This document shows, piece after piece, positions 8,397 through 16,720 of a stretch of DNA of 64,000 nt. The DNA comes from Thermoflexus sp042408815 (lineage in GTDB: Bacteria; Chloroflexota; Anaerolineae; Thermoflexales; Thermoflexaceae). The notes beneath the pieces are model-generated. The model saw only the letters and a program-made list of their open reading frames with translations, was not told the origin of the DNA and did not search any database. Positions within the stretch are counted from its first letter, which is position 1. Every line of letters begins with the position of its first letter. Where the stretch lies: NCBI RefSeq assembly GCF_042408815.1, contig NZ_JBHOQR010000003.1:62001-126000 (forward strand), given 5' to 3'. The translations under genes and the position numbers were made by a program.

Positions 8397-10892
8397 TCAG
8401 AGCGAACATGCCGGGCCTTCCCCTTGAGCAGCGTTGTTGGATTCTCCTTGCGAGGATCCCTCTTCATTTTTCCGGGCCTCGGCCTCTTTTCGTTCCGGGC
8501 GCTCCTCGCGGCCGAAGCGCTGCAGCGTTTCCGCCATCTCCCGCAGCCGCTGATCCACCCGCGCGTTGATCGTCCCCTCCGGATACTTCCCGTCGGGCCC
8601 CCGCTCTCCGGCGGGCACGCCGGTCAGGATCTCGATGGCTTCGTCCACAGTGCGGGCGGCCCAGATGTGGAACTTCCCCTCGCGGACGGCCTCCACGACT
8701 TCCTCCCGGAGCATCAGGTTGCGGACGTTGGCCTCGGGGATGATCACGCCCTGCTCGCCGGTGAGCCCTTTGACCTTGCACGTGTAGTAAAAGCCTTCGA
8801 TTTTCTCGTTGACCCCGCCGATGGCCTGCAGCTCTCCCTTCTGGTTGATAGAGCCGGTGATGGCGATGCCCTGGCGGATGGGGACATCGGCCAAGGCGGA
8901 GAGCAGGGCGCAGAGCTCCGCGCACGAGGCGCTATCCCCTTCCACGCCCGAGTAGGACTGCTCGAAAACGAGGCGGGCAGAGAGGGTAAGGGGCTTATCC
9001 TGGGCGTATTTGGAGGCGAGGTAGCCGCTCAGGATCAGCACGCCCTTCGTGTGAATAGGGCCGCCCAGCCGGGCTTCCCGCTCGATGTCGATCACCCCTT
9101 CCCGCCCCAGGGCGATCGTGGCCGTGATCCGGTTCGGCCGCCCGAAGCGGTAGTCGCCGAGATCGAGGACGGAGAGGCCATTGACCTGCCCGACCCGGGC
9201 TCCCTCCACATCGATCAACAGGGTGCCCTCGGCGATCAGCTGGCGGATGCGCTCCTCGATGAGGTTGGAGCGATAGATCTTGGCCTCCAGGGCCTGCCGG
9301 ACGTGCTCGGCCGTCACCATGGGGGAGCCGGCCTTGCGGGCCCAGAAGGTTGCTTCCCGCACCAGATCGGCGATCTCCGCGAACCGGGTGGAGAGCCGGG
9401 TCTGGTCCTCCGCCAGCCGGCCTCCGTATTCGATGACCCGAGCCACTGCCTCCGCGTCCAGATGGCATAGCCCTTCCTTGCGGCACAGGGTGCCGATCAG
9501 GGCGATGTAACCCCGCATCCCGTTCTCGTCCCACGGCATCTCGATATCGAAATCGGCCTTCACCTTGAAGAGCTCGCTGAACTCCTCATCGTAGAGATAG
9601 AGCAGGTGATAAAGCAGGGGGCTGCCGATGAGGATGACCTTGGCGTTCAGGGGGATGGGCTCCGGATCCAGGGTGCGGGTGGTGATCAGGCCCATCCGCT
9701 CCCCGGGCTCCTCGATCTCGATGGCCCGCTGGCGCAGGGCGCGCTTCAGGCCTTCCCAGACGAAGGGATTGAGGAGCACGCCCTCCACGGGCATCACCAG
9801 GTAGCCGCCGTTGGCCCGGTGAAGGGCCCCTGCGCGGATCAGCGTGAAATCGGTGTGCAGCACCCCCAGCAGGCTCTCTTTCTCTAGGCGGCCGAAGACG
9901 TTGGGAAAGGTCGGGTTCCACTCGATGATGACCGGCGCGCCCTGTTGCTCGGCATTATCTACCAGGACGTTCACCGTATATTTGCGCAGCGCCAGGTCCG
10001 CGAAAGCCGGCAGAGGAAGCGGGAAGGGAAGGGCCTGGCCCTCCTCCCGGCCGCGGAACTGATCCACGTTCTCTACAACATCATCCCGGACCGCCTGGAG
10101 ATAAGCGAGCACCTCCGGGAGATCCCGGTATTTCTCGAAGAGATCGTCCATCAGCCCTTCCACGACGAAGAGGGCAACCTCCCGATTCAGCTGGCGCAGC
10201 CGCTCCTGGGCCGTTCGCTCCAGCTGGCGGATCTCCTTGATCGCCTGTTTCACCTCCTCCTCAAAGGCCTCTCGACGCCGGCGGAGCAGCTCCTGCATGG
10301 CCGGGGGCAGGGCGGTGAACTGCTGGTCTGTGATCGGACGGCCGCCCAGTAGGGGGATCACGGCGATCCCCATAGGGGTCACCTCCACCATCATCTCCTG
10401 GGCCCTGGCGCGCTGGTTCAGCCGCTGGAGGATCTCCTCGCGCTGCTGGTTGACTTCCTTGAGGATCGCCTCCCGACGGGCGTTGTATTCATCGCTCTCG
10501 AACACCCGGGGGATCTCGCGGCGGATCCCCTCGATGAGTCGTTGCATATCGCGGCGCAGCTCGCGCCCTTTCCCGGGGGGCAAGCGGAGGGCGCGGGGGC
10601 GGGAAGGATCCTGGAAGTTATACACATAGCACCAGTCCGGAGGCGTAGGCTGGGCTTTGGCCCGGGCTTCCAGGAACATCTGAACGCCGGTCATCCGGCC
10701 AACCCCTGGGGGGCCGGCCACATAGATATTGAAGCCCTGATCGGGGATATCGAGGCCGAACTCCAGGGCGGCCACTGCCCGGGGCTGCCCGATCAGGCCG
10801 GCGAGGGGCGGCAGCTCCTCGGTGGAGCGCAGAGGAAGAAGGAGGGGATCCACCGTGCGACGCAGGGCCTCAGGGGGAAGGGAGCGCGCCAT
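8397..10892 (-). CDS. ATP-dependent Lon-type (S16) protease, LonB/YcbZ-like
   Basis: The 831-residue product has an N-terminal ATPase part with NIYVAGPPGVGRMTGVQ (Walker A-like, about residues 55-70). A long coiled-coil insert follows (about residues 100-250), then the second half of the AAA module (GALHRANGGYLVMPVEGVLL as Walker B region). The C-terminal S16 protease domain shows the catalytic Ser in EGDSASCAELCALLSAL and the Lys in IGGVNEKIEGFYY, the Ser-Lys dyad of Lon. This is the Lon-related YcbZ/LonB-like family of putative proteases, distinct from classical LonA since the LAN domain is absent. The start at 10892 has AAGGAGG. A promoter candidate lies at 11006-11034. Confidence 0.92.
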   Translation of the reverse strand: MARSLPPEALRRTVDPLLLPLRSTEELPPLAGLIGQPRAVAALEFGLDIPDQGFNIYVAGPPGVGRMTGVQMFLEARAKAQPTPPDWCYVYNFQDPSRPRALRLPPGKGRELRRDMQRLIEGIRREIPRVFESDEYNARREAILKEVNQQREEILQRLNQRARAQEMMVEVTPMGIAVIPLLGGRPITDQQFTALPPAMQELLRRRREAFEEEVKQAIKEIRQLERTAQERLRQLNREVALFVVEGLMDDLFEKYRDLPEVLAYLQAVRDDVVENVDQFRGREEGQALPFPLPLPAFADLALRKYTVNVLVDNAEQQGAPVIIEWNPTFPNVFGRLEKESLLGVLHTDFTLIRAGALHRANGGYLVMPVEGVLLNPFVWEGLKRALRQRAIEIEEPGERMGLITTRTLDPEPIPLNAKVILIGSPLLYHLLYLYDEEFSELFKVKADFDIEMPWDENGMRGYIALIGTLCRKEGLCHLDAEAVARVIEYGGRLAEDQTRLSTRFAEIADLVREATFWARKAGSPMVTAEHVRQALEAKIYRSNLIEERIRQLIAEGTLLIDVEGARVGQVNGLSVLDLGDYRFGRPNRITATIALGREGVIDIEREARLGGPIHTKGVLILSGYLASKYAQDKPLTLSARLVFEQSYSGVEGDSASCAELCALLSALADVPIRQGIAITGSINQKGELQAIGGVNEKIEGFYYTCKVKGLTGEQGVIIPEANVRNLMLREEVVEAVREGKFHIWAARTVDEAIEILTGVPAGERGPDGKYPEGTINARVDQRLREMAETLQRFGREERPERKEAEARKNEEGSSQGESNNAAQGEGPACSL

Positions 10893-11005
10893 CGATGGCC
10901 TCCTTCGCGCCAAGGTTGGGATTGCATCCGGTTGCCATCCGGGCATCTCAAAGGGAAGACGGGGAGGGCGCAGATGGCCATCCTCCCCTGGGTTCTATCG
11001 CCTGG

Positions 11006-11034
11006 AGTCTATCTTTAAAACATAGGGAGGGCAA
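11006..11034 (-). promoter_or_regulatory. Promoter candidate for the Lon-type protease gene
   Basis: Read on the minus strand, TTGCCC (11034-11029) and TAGACT (11011-11006) are separated by 17 bases. Each box matches four of six consensus positions. It lies about 115 bases before the protease start in a 268-base gap that otherwise shows no gene. Confidence 0.4.
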
Positions 11035-11160
11035 GCCGGGGCCTAGCTGGGCCTTTCAATGAGCGGTGGATCCGCGTCTCCGGGGGCCAGCGCAGTCCGT
11101 TTTTTGATCCGCGAGAGGGCGATATAAGGAGCCGGGCGGCCCACGGCATAGCCTTCTCCC

Positions 11161-13329
11161 CTAAAGAACCGGCTCCCGGGGGATGGCCGTCCGGCGGCGG
11201 GCCGCTTCCATGGCGGGGAGATACATCTCGTGGAGATATTCCTTCATCATCCGGCGTGTGTTAAAGAAGGGGGCTAGGGAGCGAATGGATTCCTTCACCA
11301 TGCGCAGCCAGCGATGGGGAATGCCATCGGTTTCCACATCGTAATAAAGGGGCACCACGGCGTTCTCCAGCAGCTCGTAGAGCGAGGCGGCGTCGGCTAC
11401 ATCCTGGGCCTCTGGGTCCTCATAATCCCGATCTTCCCCGATGGCCCAGCCGTTGGCTCCGTTGTATCCTTCCCGCCACCAGCCGTCGAGCACGCTCAGG
11501 TTCAACACGCCGTTGAGAGCGGCCTTCTGGCCGCTGGTGCCGCTGGCCTCCAGCGGCCGGCGTGGGGTGTTCAGCCAGACATCCACTCCCTGCACCAGAT
11601 AGCGAGCCACTTCCATATCGTAGTCCTCAATGAAAACAATCCGCCCGCCGAAGGAAGGATCTTTGATCAGGCGATAGATCTCCTGGATCATCCGCTTGGC
11701 CGGCTCATCGGCCGGATGCGCTTTCCCCGCCAGGATGATTTGGACAGGGCGGTGCGGATCGTTCACCAGCCGCCGTAGGCGGTCGGGATCTCGAAACAGC
11801 AGGTAAGCCCGCTTATAGAGGGCGAACCGTCGGGCGAAGCCAATGGTGAGGGCGTAGGGATCCAGGAGCACCCCCGAGGCCACGATCTGGATGGGAGGAA
11901 CATGGTTGCGTTGCCAACGCCGTCGTGCCCGCTCGCGCATGAAGGCGACCAGCTTGCGCTTGAGATGGCGCCGGACCGCCCACAGCTCCTCATCCGGGAT
12001 CTCCAGAACCCGTTCCCAGAGGGCGGGATCGTCCACCCGTTCCATCCAGTCCGGCCCCAGGTAGCGCTGATACAACGCTCGCATCCGGCGCGCCAGCCAG
12101 GTTCCAATGTGCACACCGTTGGTGATGTGACGGATGGGAACCTCCTCCACCGCGCGGTCCGGCCACAGGTGCGCCCACATCCGACGGGTCACCCGGCCAT
12201 GCAGCTCGCTCACCGCGTTCCGGTGGTTCGAGAAGCGAAGGGCCAGGGCGGTCATGTTGAACGTCGGCCCCCATGGTTCGTCCTGGCGGGCTAGCTCGCA
12301 GAATTCCTCGAAGGAGAGCTTGAGCTGCTCCCAGTAGCCTGCGAACGCCTTCTCGATCAGCGTCAAGGAGAATCGATCGTGGCCCGCGGGGACGGGGGTA
12401 TGGGTGGTGAACACCGTGGTCTCCCGGACCCATGCGGCGGCTTCCTCGAAGGGGAGCCCTTCGGCGATATGCTCCCGCAATCGTTCCAGGATGGAGAACG
12501 CGGAATGTCCTTCGTTCAGATGCCAGACGCCAGGGCGTATCCCCAAAGCGCGCAGCGCCCGCACCCCTCCGATCCCCAGGATCATCTCCTGAGCGATGCG
12601 TCGTTCGGGATCCCCATCGTAGAGCCGGGCGGAAAGCTCCCGGTCCGTAGGGAGGTTCTCCGGAAGGGCAGTGTCCAGGAGATAAAGGGGGATCCGCCCG
12701 ATCTGCAGGCGCCAGATCTGAGCCCGAACCAGGCGACCTGCGATAGAGACTTCCACCTGCAGGGGCTGTCCATCAGGACCGGTCACCCGTGCAAGGGGGA
12801 GGTTTTCGAGATCCAGGTCTTCATACAGCGCCTCCTGCCAGCCGTCCTCGGTGATGCGCTGGGTGAAATAGCCATGCTGATACAGCAAGCCAATCCCCAC
12901 CATGGGGAGCCCGAGATCGCTGGCTTCCTTCAGGGAATCTCCGGCCAGCACTCCCAGGCCGCCCGCGTAAGCGGGGAACGCTTCGTGGATGCCGAACTCG
13001 GTGGAGAAATACGCAATGGTAGTCCCCGCGTGCTCCGGGAAGGACCGTTCGAACCAGGTCTCCCCAGCGACCGCCCGATCGAACTCCGCCAGAATCCGAT
13101 CGTAAAGCTCCAGGTAAACCGGGCTCTGGGCCGCCGCGTTGAGGCGGATCCGCTCGATCCGTCGGAGCAGGGCCACCGGGTTATGCCGCACCTCCTCCCA
13201 GAGCACCGGATCCAGGCGTTGAAACAACCGCTGGGCGTCCGGCTGCCAGGTCCACCAGAGATTGCTGGCCAGATCCCTCAGACGGGCAAGGCGCTTGGGA
13301 ATCATCCCCTCCTTCGGAAGAGCGCTCAT
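11161..13329 (-). CDS. glgP: Alpha-glucan (glycogen) phosphorylase, GT35
   Basis: The 722-residue protein belongs to the shorter alpha-glucan phosphorylase branch with an N-terminal DUF3417-type segment (LASNLWWTWQPDAQRLFQRL). It releases glucose 1-phosphate from alpha-1,4-glucans with phosphate. The PLP lysine lies in ASGTSGQKAALNGVLNLS, followed by DGWWREGYNGANGWAIG, both diagnostic. VWHLNEGHSAFSILERL and TTVFTTHTPVPAGHDRF are further family motifs. The ATG at 13329 follows AGGAGGGAGG. A minus-strand promoter candidate lies at 13461-13488. Divergent from it is the hexose-phosphate isomerase gene, which fits storage-glucan use feeding glycolysis. Confidence 0.95.
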   Translation of the reverse strand: MSALPKEGMIPKRLARLRDLASNLWWTWQPDAQRLFQRLDPVLWEEVRHNPVALLRRIERIRLNAAAQSPVYLELYDRILAEFDRAVAGETWFERSFPEHAGTTIAYFSTEFGIHEAFPAYAGGLGVLAGDSLKEASDLGLPMVGIGLLYQHGYFTQRITEDGWQEALYEDLDLENLPLARVTGPDGQPLQVEVSIAGRLVRAQIWRLQIGRIPLYLLDTALPENLPTDRELSARLYDGDPERRIAQEMILGIGGVRALRALGIRPGVWHLNEGHSAFSILERLREHIAEGLPFEEAAAWVRETTVFTTHTPVPAGHDRFSLTLIEKAFAGYWEQLKLSFEEFCELARQDEPWGPTFNMTALALRFSNHRNAVSELHGRVTRRMWAHLWPDRAVEEVPIRHITNGVHIGTWLARRMRALYQRYLGPDWMERVDDPALWERVLEIPDEELWAVRRHLKRKLVAFMRERARRRWQRNHVPPIQIVASGVLLDPYALTIGFARRFALYKRAYLLFRDPDRLRRLVNDPHRPVQIILAGKAHPADEPAKRMIQEIYRLIKDPSFGGRIVFIEDYDMEVARYLVQGVDVWLNTPRRPLEASGTSGQKAALNGVLNLSVLDGWWREGYNGANGWAIGEDRDYEDPEAQDVADAASLYELLENAVVPLYYDVETDGIPHRWLRMVKESIRSLAPFFNTRRMMKEYLHEMYLPAMEAARRRTAIPREPVL

Positions 13330-13460
13330 CCCTCCCTCCTGAAAGAATGGAGATCAGGGGCCTGGTTCCCTATCCAACTTCTCCAGACGGCTGTTTCCTC
13401 CAGGGATTCGCCAGGACACCCATGCTGGATTTCCAGTCCCCTTAAGTAAAGCGCTTCATC

Positions 13461-13488
13461 ATTTTATCGGGAACGGGTATGCGTGCAA
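13461..13488 (-). promoter_or_regulatory. Promoter candidate for glgP
   Basis: On the minus strand TTGCAC (13488-13483), a 16-base spacer and TAAAAT (13466-13461) lie about 130 bases upstream of the glgP start. The -10 is good and the -35 only half matching. Confidence 0.4.
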
Positions 13489-13525
13489 AACCTTCGAAGG
13501 CCCTCCAATCACCGGACCGCGAGCA

Positions 13526-13534
13526 TGCTATAAT
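13526..13534 (+). promoter_or_regulatory. Extended -10 promoter for the PGI/PMI gene
   Basis: TGCTATAAT at 13526-13534 is an extended -10 element (TG, one base, perfect TATAAT). No good -35 is visible at 17 bases, which is normal for extended -10 promoters. The gene starts at 13636, giving a leader of about 95 bases. Confidence 0.6.
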
Positions 13535-13635
13535 GCGACTGCTTTCGCTCCGCGCCTCCGGGTTGAGCCGGATGCGGGGATCGATGGACCGGTTTGGCCC
13601 GGACGGTGATTTCGTTCCCTGCAGGAGGGATCCAG

Positions 13636-14703
13636 ATGCGTCATCTGGACGATGTGGCGCGCCTGCGGGCGCTGGATACCAGCCGGATGCTGGATCGGGT
13701 GGCGGATCTCCCACGACAGTTGCGGGCCGGTTGGGAGCTGGCGATGGCCACGCCGCTGCCCCGCGAATGGGAGGCTTCGACTTTCCACGCCGTTGTGATC
13801 GCCGGGATGGGCGGGTCGGCCATTGGGGCCTCTTTGGTCGCTGCCCTGACGGAGGGGGAATGCTCGATCCCGCTCGTGGTGGTGCGGGATTATACCCTGC
13901 CGGCCTTTGCGCGGGGACCGCGGGTTCTGGTGGTTGCCTCCAGTTATTCGGGGGAAACGGAGGAGACGCTGGAGGTCTTCGAAACCGCCCGGAAGCGCGG
14001 GTGCGCCCTGGCGGCGGTGGCCACGGGAGGCCGGCTGGCGGAATGGGCCCGAACGTGGGGGGTCCCGCTGTTCCTGTTCGAGCCGGTCGGACAACCCCGG
14101 GCCGCTCTGGGTTATTCCTTCGCCATCCTCCTCGGCCTGCTCCACCGGCTGGGGCTGATCCCGGATCAGCGGCCGGCGATCGATGAGGCGGTCGCCATCA
14201 TGCAAGCGGATCTCCCCCGCATGGCCCCCGAGGTCCCGGCTGTCCGGAATCCGGCTAAACGGATGGCCGGGCAGCTGGTCGGGCGCCTTCCGGTGATCTT
14301 CGGAGCGGGGCTCCTGGCCGAGGTGGCCCGCCGCTGGAAGACGCAGATCAACGAGAACGCGAAGGCGGCGGCGGTCTTCGAGGCCCTGCCGGAAGCCGAT
14401 CACAACACAGTGGTCGGCACGGAATTTCCTCCAGAGCTGTTGCCCCATCTGATGGCCCTTTTCCTGACTGCCCCTTCGGATCATCCGCGCAACGCCTTGC
14501 GGGTGCGGATCACCCGCGAGCTGTTCATGCGTCAGGGGGTGAACACCGATCTCTTCATCGGGCGTGGGGAAAGTCCGATCGCTCAGGCGTTCTCCCTGAT
14601 CTTCCTGGGCGATTTCATCAGCGTATATCTGGCGCTGGCGTATGAAATCGATCCCACGCCGGTTCAGGTGATCGCGGAGTTAAAGGCCCGCCTGAGCGGG
14701 TGA
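13636..14703 (+). CDS. Bifunctional phosphoglucose/phosphomannose isomerase, SIS family
   Basis: A 355-residue sugar-isomerase-domain protein that interconverts glucose 6-phosphate, fructose 6-phosphate and mannose 6-phosphate. The first SIS domain shows VVIAGMGGSAIGASL (about residues 53-67) and VVASSYSGETEETLEVFE (about residues 97-114), the phosphate-binding serines of this family. The second half carries KTQINENAKAAAVFEALPE, then ADHNTVVG, with the conserved Glu and His of the PGI/PMI branch. The ATG at 13636 follows GCAGGAGGG. The frame is open from a TTG at 13594, but the extra residues fit no family member. It is divergent to glgP, so both may respond to glucan turnover. Confidence 0.92.
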   Translation: MRHLDDVARLRALDTSRMLDRVADLPRQLRAGWELAMATPLPREWEASTFHAVVIAGMGGSAIGASLVAALTEGECSIPLVVVRDYTLPAFARGPRVLVVASSYSGETEETLEVFETARKRGCALAAVATGGRLAEWARTWGVPLFLFEPVGQPRAALGYSFAILLGLLHRLGLIPDQRPAIDEAVAIMQADLPRMAPEVPAVRNPAKRMAGQLVGRLPVIFGAGLLAEVARRWKTQINENAKAAAVFEALPEADHNTVVGTEFPPELLPHLMALFLTAPSDHPRNALRVRITRELFMRQGVNTDLFIGRGESPIAQAFSLIFLGDFISVYLALAYEIDPTPVQVIAELKARLSG

Positions 14704-14825
14704 GGCGGGCTGTCCGCCGAGGGAGGGGGAATCCATGGCCTGATTGCGCGAGCTCTGCTGGCAGACTCAGCTATTGCCCTTGTCGGATCCAGAAAGCCGG
14801 GCGGAGTTCCACATAGGAGGATCCC

Positions 14826-16241
14826 ATGCCCCAGTATGACGTGGTCATCATTGGAGGCGGGCCGGGCGGGTATGTAGCGGCTATCCGGGCGGCCCAGCTG
14901 GGCCTGAAGACGGCCCTGGTCGAGCGGGAGCATCTGGGTGGGGTGTGTCTGAACTGGGGTTGCATCCCCACCAAGGCGTTGCTGCGCAATGCTGAAGTGA
15001 TCGAGCTCCTGCGCCGGGGGGAGGAGTTCGGGTTCTCCTTCGAAAATCTGAAAGTCGATTACGAGGCGGCCTACCGCCGTAGCCGTCAGGTGGCCGATCG
15101 GCTGGTGCGGGGCGTTCAGTTCTTGATGCGCAAGAACCGGATTGATGTCTACGAGGGGGAAGGGCACCTTCGCTCGGCCCGGGAGGTCGAGGTGCATCCG
15201 ACGCAGGGGGCGGCCGTCGGCGGCCAGAAGTTCGAGGGGGTGCTGGAGGCGAAATACATCATCCTGGCCACCGGCGCCCGGCCGCGGCTGCTGCCGGGCC
15301 TCTCCCTGGATCCACCCCGCGTGATCACCTACCGCCAGGCTCTGGAGCTGAAACAAGTCCCCCCTTCCATTGTCATCATCGGCGCGGGGCCGATCGGACT
15401 GGAGTTCGCCTATCTCTTCCGGGTTTATGGCGCGGAGGTGACGCTGATCGAGATGCTTCCCCATCTGGCGCCGCTGGAGGATGAGGAGATCAGCGTCGAG
15501 CTAGAGAAGCAGTTCACCCGCCTGGGGATCCGCTTCATGACAAACACCCGGGTGGAGGCGGTGCGGGCGGCGGGCAATGGGGTGGCTGTGGAAGCCGGTG
15601 GGCAGACCCTTCAGGCGGAGACCGTGCTGGTGGCCATCGGTGTCCAGCCCAACATCGAGAACCTGGGCCTGGAGGCTGTGGGGGTGCAGACGGAGCGGGG
15701 GGCGATTGTTGTGAATGAATTCCTTCAGACCTCGGTGCCCAGCATCTATGCCATCGGCGATGTCACCGGGAAGCTGGCCCTGGCCCATGTGGCCTCGGCC
15801 CAGGGGATTGTGGCGGTGGAACACATCGCTGCCCGCGAGGGGAAGGGCCCGATGCCCCCGACCCTGGACTACCTGGCCATGCCGCGCTGCACCTACTGCC
15901 GCCCTCAGATCGCCTCCATGGGGTTGACCGAGAAGCAGGCGAAGGAACAGGGATACACCGTGAAAGTAGGGAAGTTCCCCTTCCAGGCCAACGGGAAGGC
16001 TCTGGCCTTCGGCGAGCACGCGGGGTTCGTCAAGCTGGTGGTGGACGCTACATACGGCGAGATCCTGGGGGTCCATATGATCGGCCCCGAGGTCACCGAG
16101 CTGTTGCCGGAGCTGGTCCTGGCCCGGGTGGCGGAGCTCACCCCCGAGGAGATCGTCCGCGCCGTCCATGCTCACCCCACCCTCAGCGAGGTCCTGGCCG
16201 AGGCCGCCCATGCCGCCTTGGGGGCGGCTCTCCATATCTGA
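14826..16241 (+). CDS. lpdA: Dihydrolipoyl dehydrogenase (E3)
   Basis: The 471-residue flavoprotein reoxidises dihydrolipoamide of 2-oxoacid dehydrogenase or glycine cleavage complexes with NAD+. The FAD-binding GGGPGGYVAAIRAAQLG (residues 10-26) is followed by the redox-active disulfide in GGVCLNWGCIPTKALL. The NAD motif is IIGAGPIGLEFAYLF (about residues 180-194). The second FAD motif is SIYAIGDVTGKLALAH, and the C-terminal HAHPTLSEVLAEAAH carries the active-site His-Glu pair. The start follows AGGAGG. No E1 or E2 gene is next to it, so it may serve several complexes. Confidence 0.95.
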   Translation: MPQYDVVIIGGGPGGYVAAIRAAQLGLKTALVEREHLGGVCLNWGCIPTKALLRNAEVIELLRRGEEFGFSFENLKVDYEAAYRRSRQVADRLVRGVQFLMRKNRIDVYEGEGHLRSAREVEVHPTQGAAVGGQKFEGVLEAKYIILATGARPRLLPGLSLDPPRVITYRQALELKQVPPSIVIIGAGPIGLEFAYLFRVYGAEVTLIEMLPHLAPLEDEEISVELEKQFTRLGIRFMTNTRVEAVRAAGNGVAVEAGGQTLQAETVLVAIGVQPNIENLGLEAVGVQTERGAIVVNEFLQTSVPSIYAIGDVTGKLALAHVASAQGIVAVEHIAAREGKGPMPPTLDYLAMPRCTYCRPQIASMGLTEKQAKEQGYTVKVGKFPFQANGKALAFGEHAGFVKLVVDATYGEILGVHMIGPEVTELLPELVLARVAELTPEEIVRAVHAHPTLSEVLAEAAHAALGAALHI

Positions 16242-16720
16242 TCGCTCCGGATGCTCGCGGGCCTTTATTCGGGGGGATAGCAGAGGCCTGAAGCTCTTGA
16301 ATCGAGATCCAGAGGAGTTGGTTCGACGCGTTCCGCGAGGGAGGGGATCCTCGTTGCAGAGTCAGATAGCGGCGGATAGAGCCGAACCTTCCCTCGGGAT
16401 TCCCACACAGAGTTGCGGACGGATTGGGCTTTTCCGCTGGCAGGATCTTCCGGAGACGTTGAAAGGGTAGCAGACAGAAGGCAGGGGACAGGCGATGTGA
16501 CTCGCCTGTCCCCTTTGGCCGTCGTCAGGGGATGTCGACGACCACCCGCCCATCGAGATCCACCGGCTATGCTCCGGTGTTCTTCATGGTGAGGCGGGCG
16601 CAGCCGACGTTCCCGCCTCCCTGAGGCCCTTTCCGCCAGGCTAAGGCGCTGGAGCAACGTTTCCCGCCTCGATCCACCGCTCGCATGTTTGGTCCGGATT
16701 GGAAATCGGCGCAGAACCCG
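16242..16720. other. Intergenic region between lpdA and a convergent ABC permease gene
   Basis: About 480 bases without a supportable gene. A perfect 13-bp hairpin sits near the middle (given separately). On the minus strand, 16720-16524 can be read in two frames as coding-like fragments (GGNVGCARLTMKNTGA, then VDLDGRVVVDIP after a frame change). This may be the decayed end of a former gene. I recognise no family, so it is not called as a gene. Confidence 0.4.
16483..16516. terminator. Perfect 13-bp hairpin, terminator-like
   Basis: AGGGGACAGGCGA at 16483-16495 and TCGCCTGTCCCCT at 16502-16514 are exact inverted repeats around a 6-base loop. Only three T follow on the plus strand and none on the minus strand, so it is a weak intrinsic terminator at best. 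It lies between the convergent lpdA and ABC permease genes and may serve both. Confidence 0.5.

Larger units (their letters stand above)
13330..13635. other. Divergent intergenic region between glgP and the PGI/PMI gene
   Basis: 306 bases between two divergent sugar-metabolism genes. It holds one promoter candidate on each strand (given separately). I see no conserved RNA structure or repeat in it. Confidence 0.5.

Noticed and set aside
8298..9470. Long plus-strand open frame opposite the Lon-type protease
   Set aside because: Its sequence is a typical GC-rich shadow with no domain, while the minus strand encodes clear S16 and ATPase motifs.
12379..13449. 356-codon plus-strand frame opposite glgP
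   Set aside because: The minus strand is an unmistakable alpha-glucan phosphorylase. The opposite frame has no motif and no ribosome site.
16265..16657. 130-codon minus-strand frame in the lpdA-permease gap
   Set aside because: It is Arg/Ser/Pro-rich, crosses the 13-bp hairpin and has no recognisable family.
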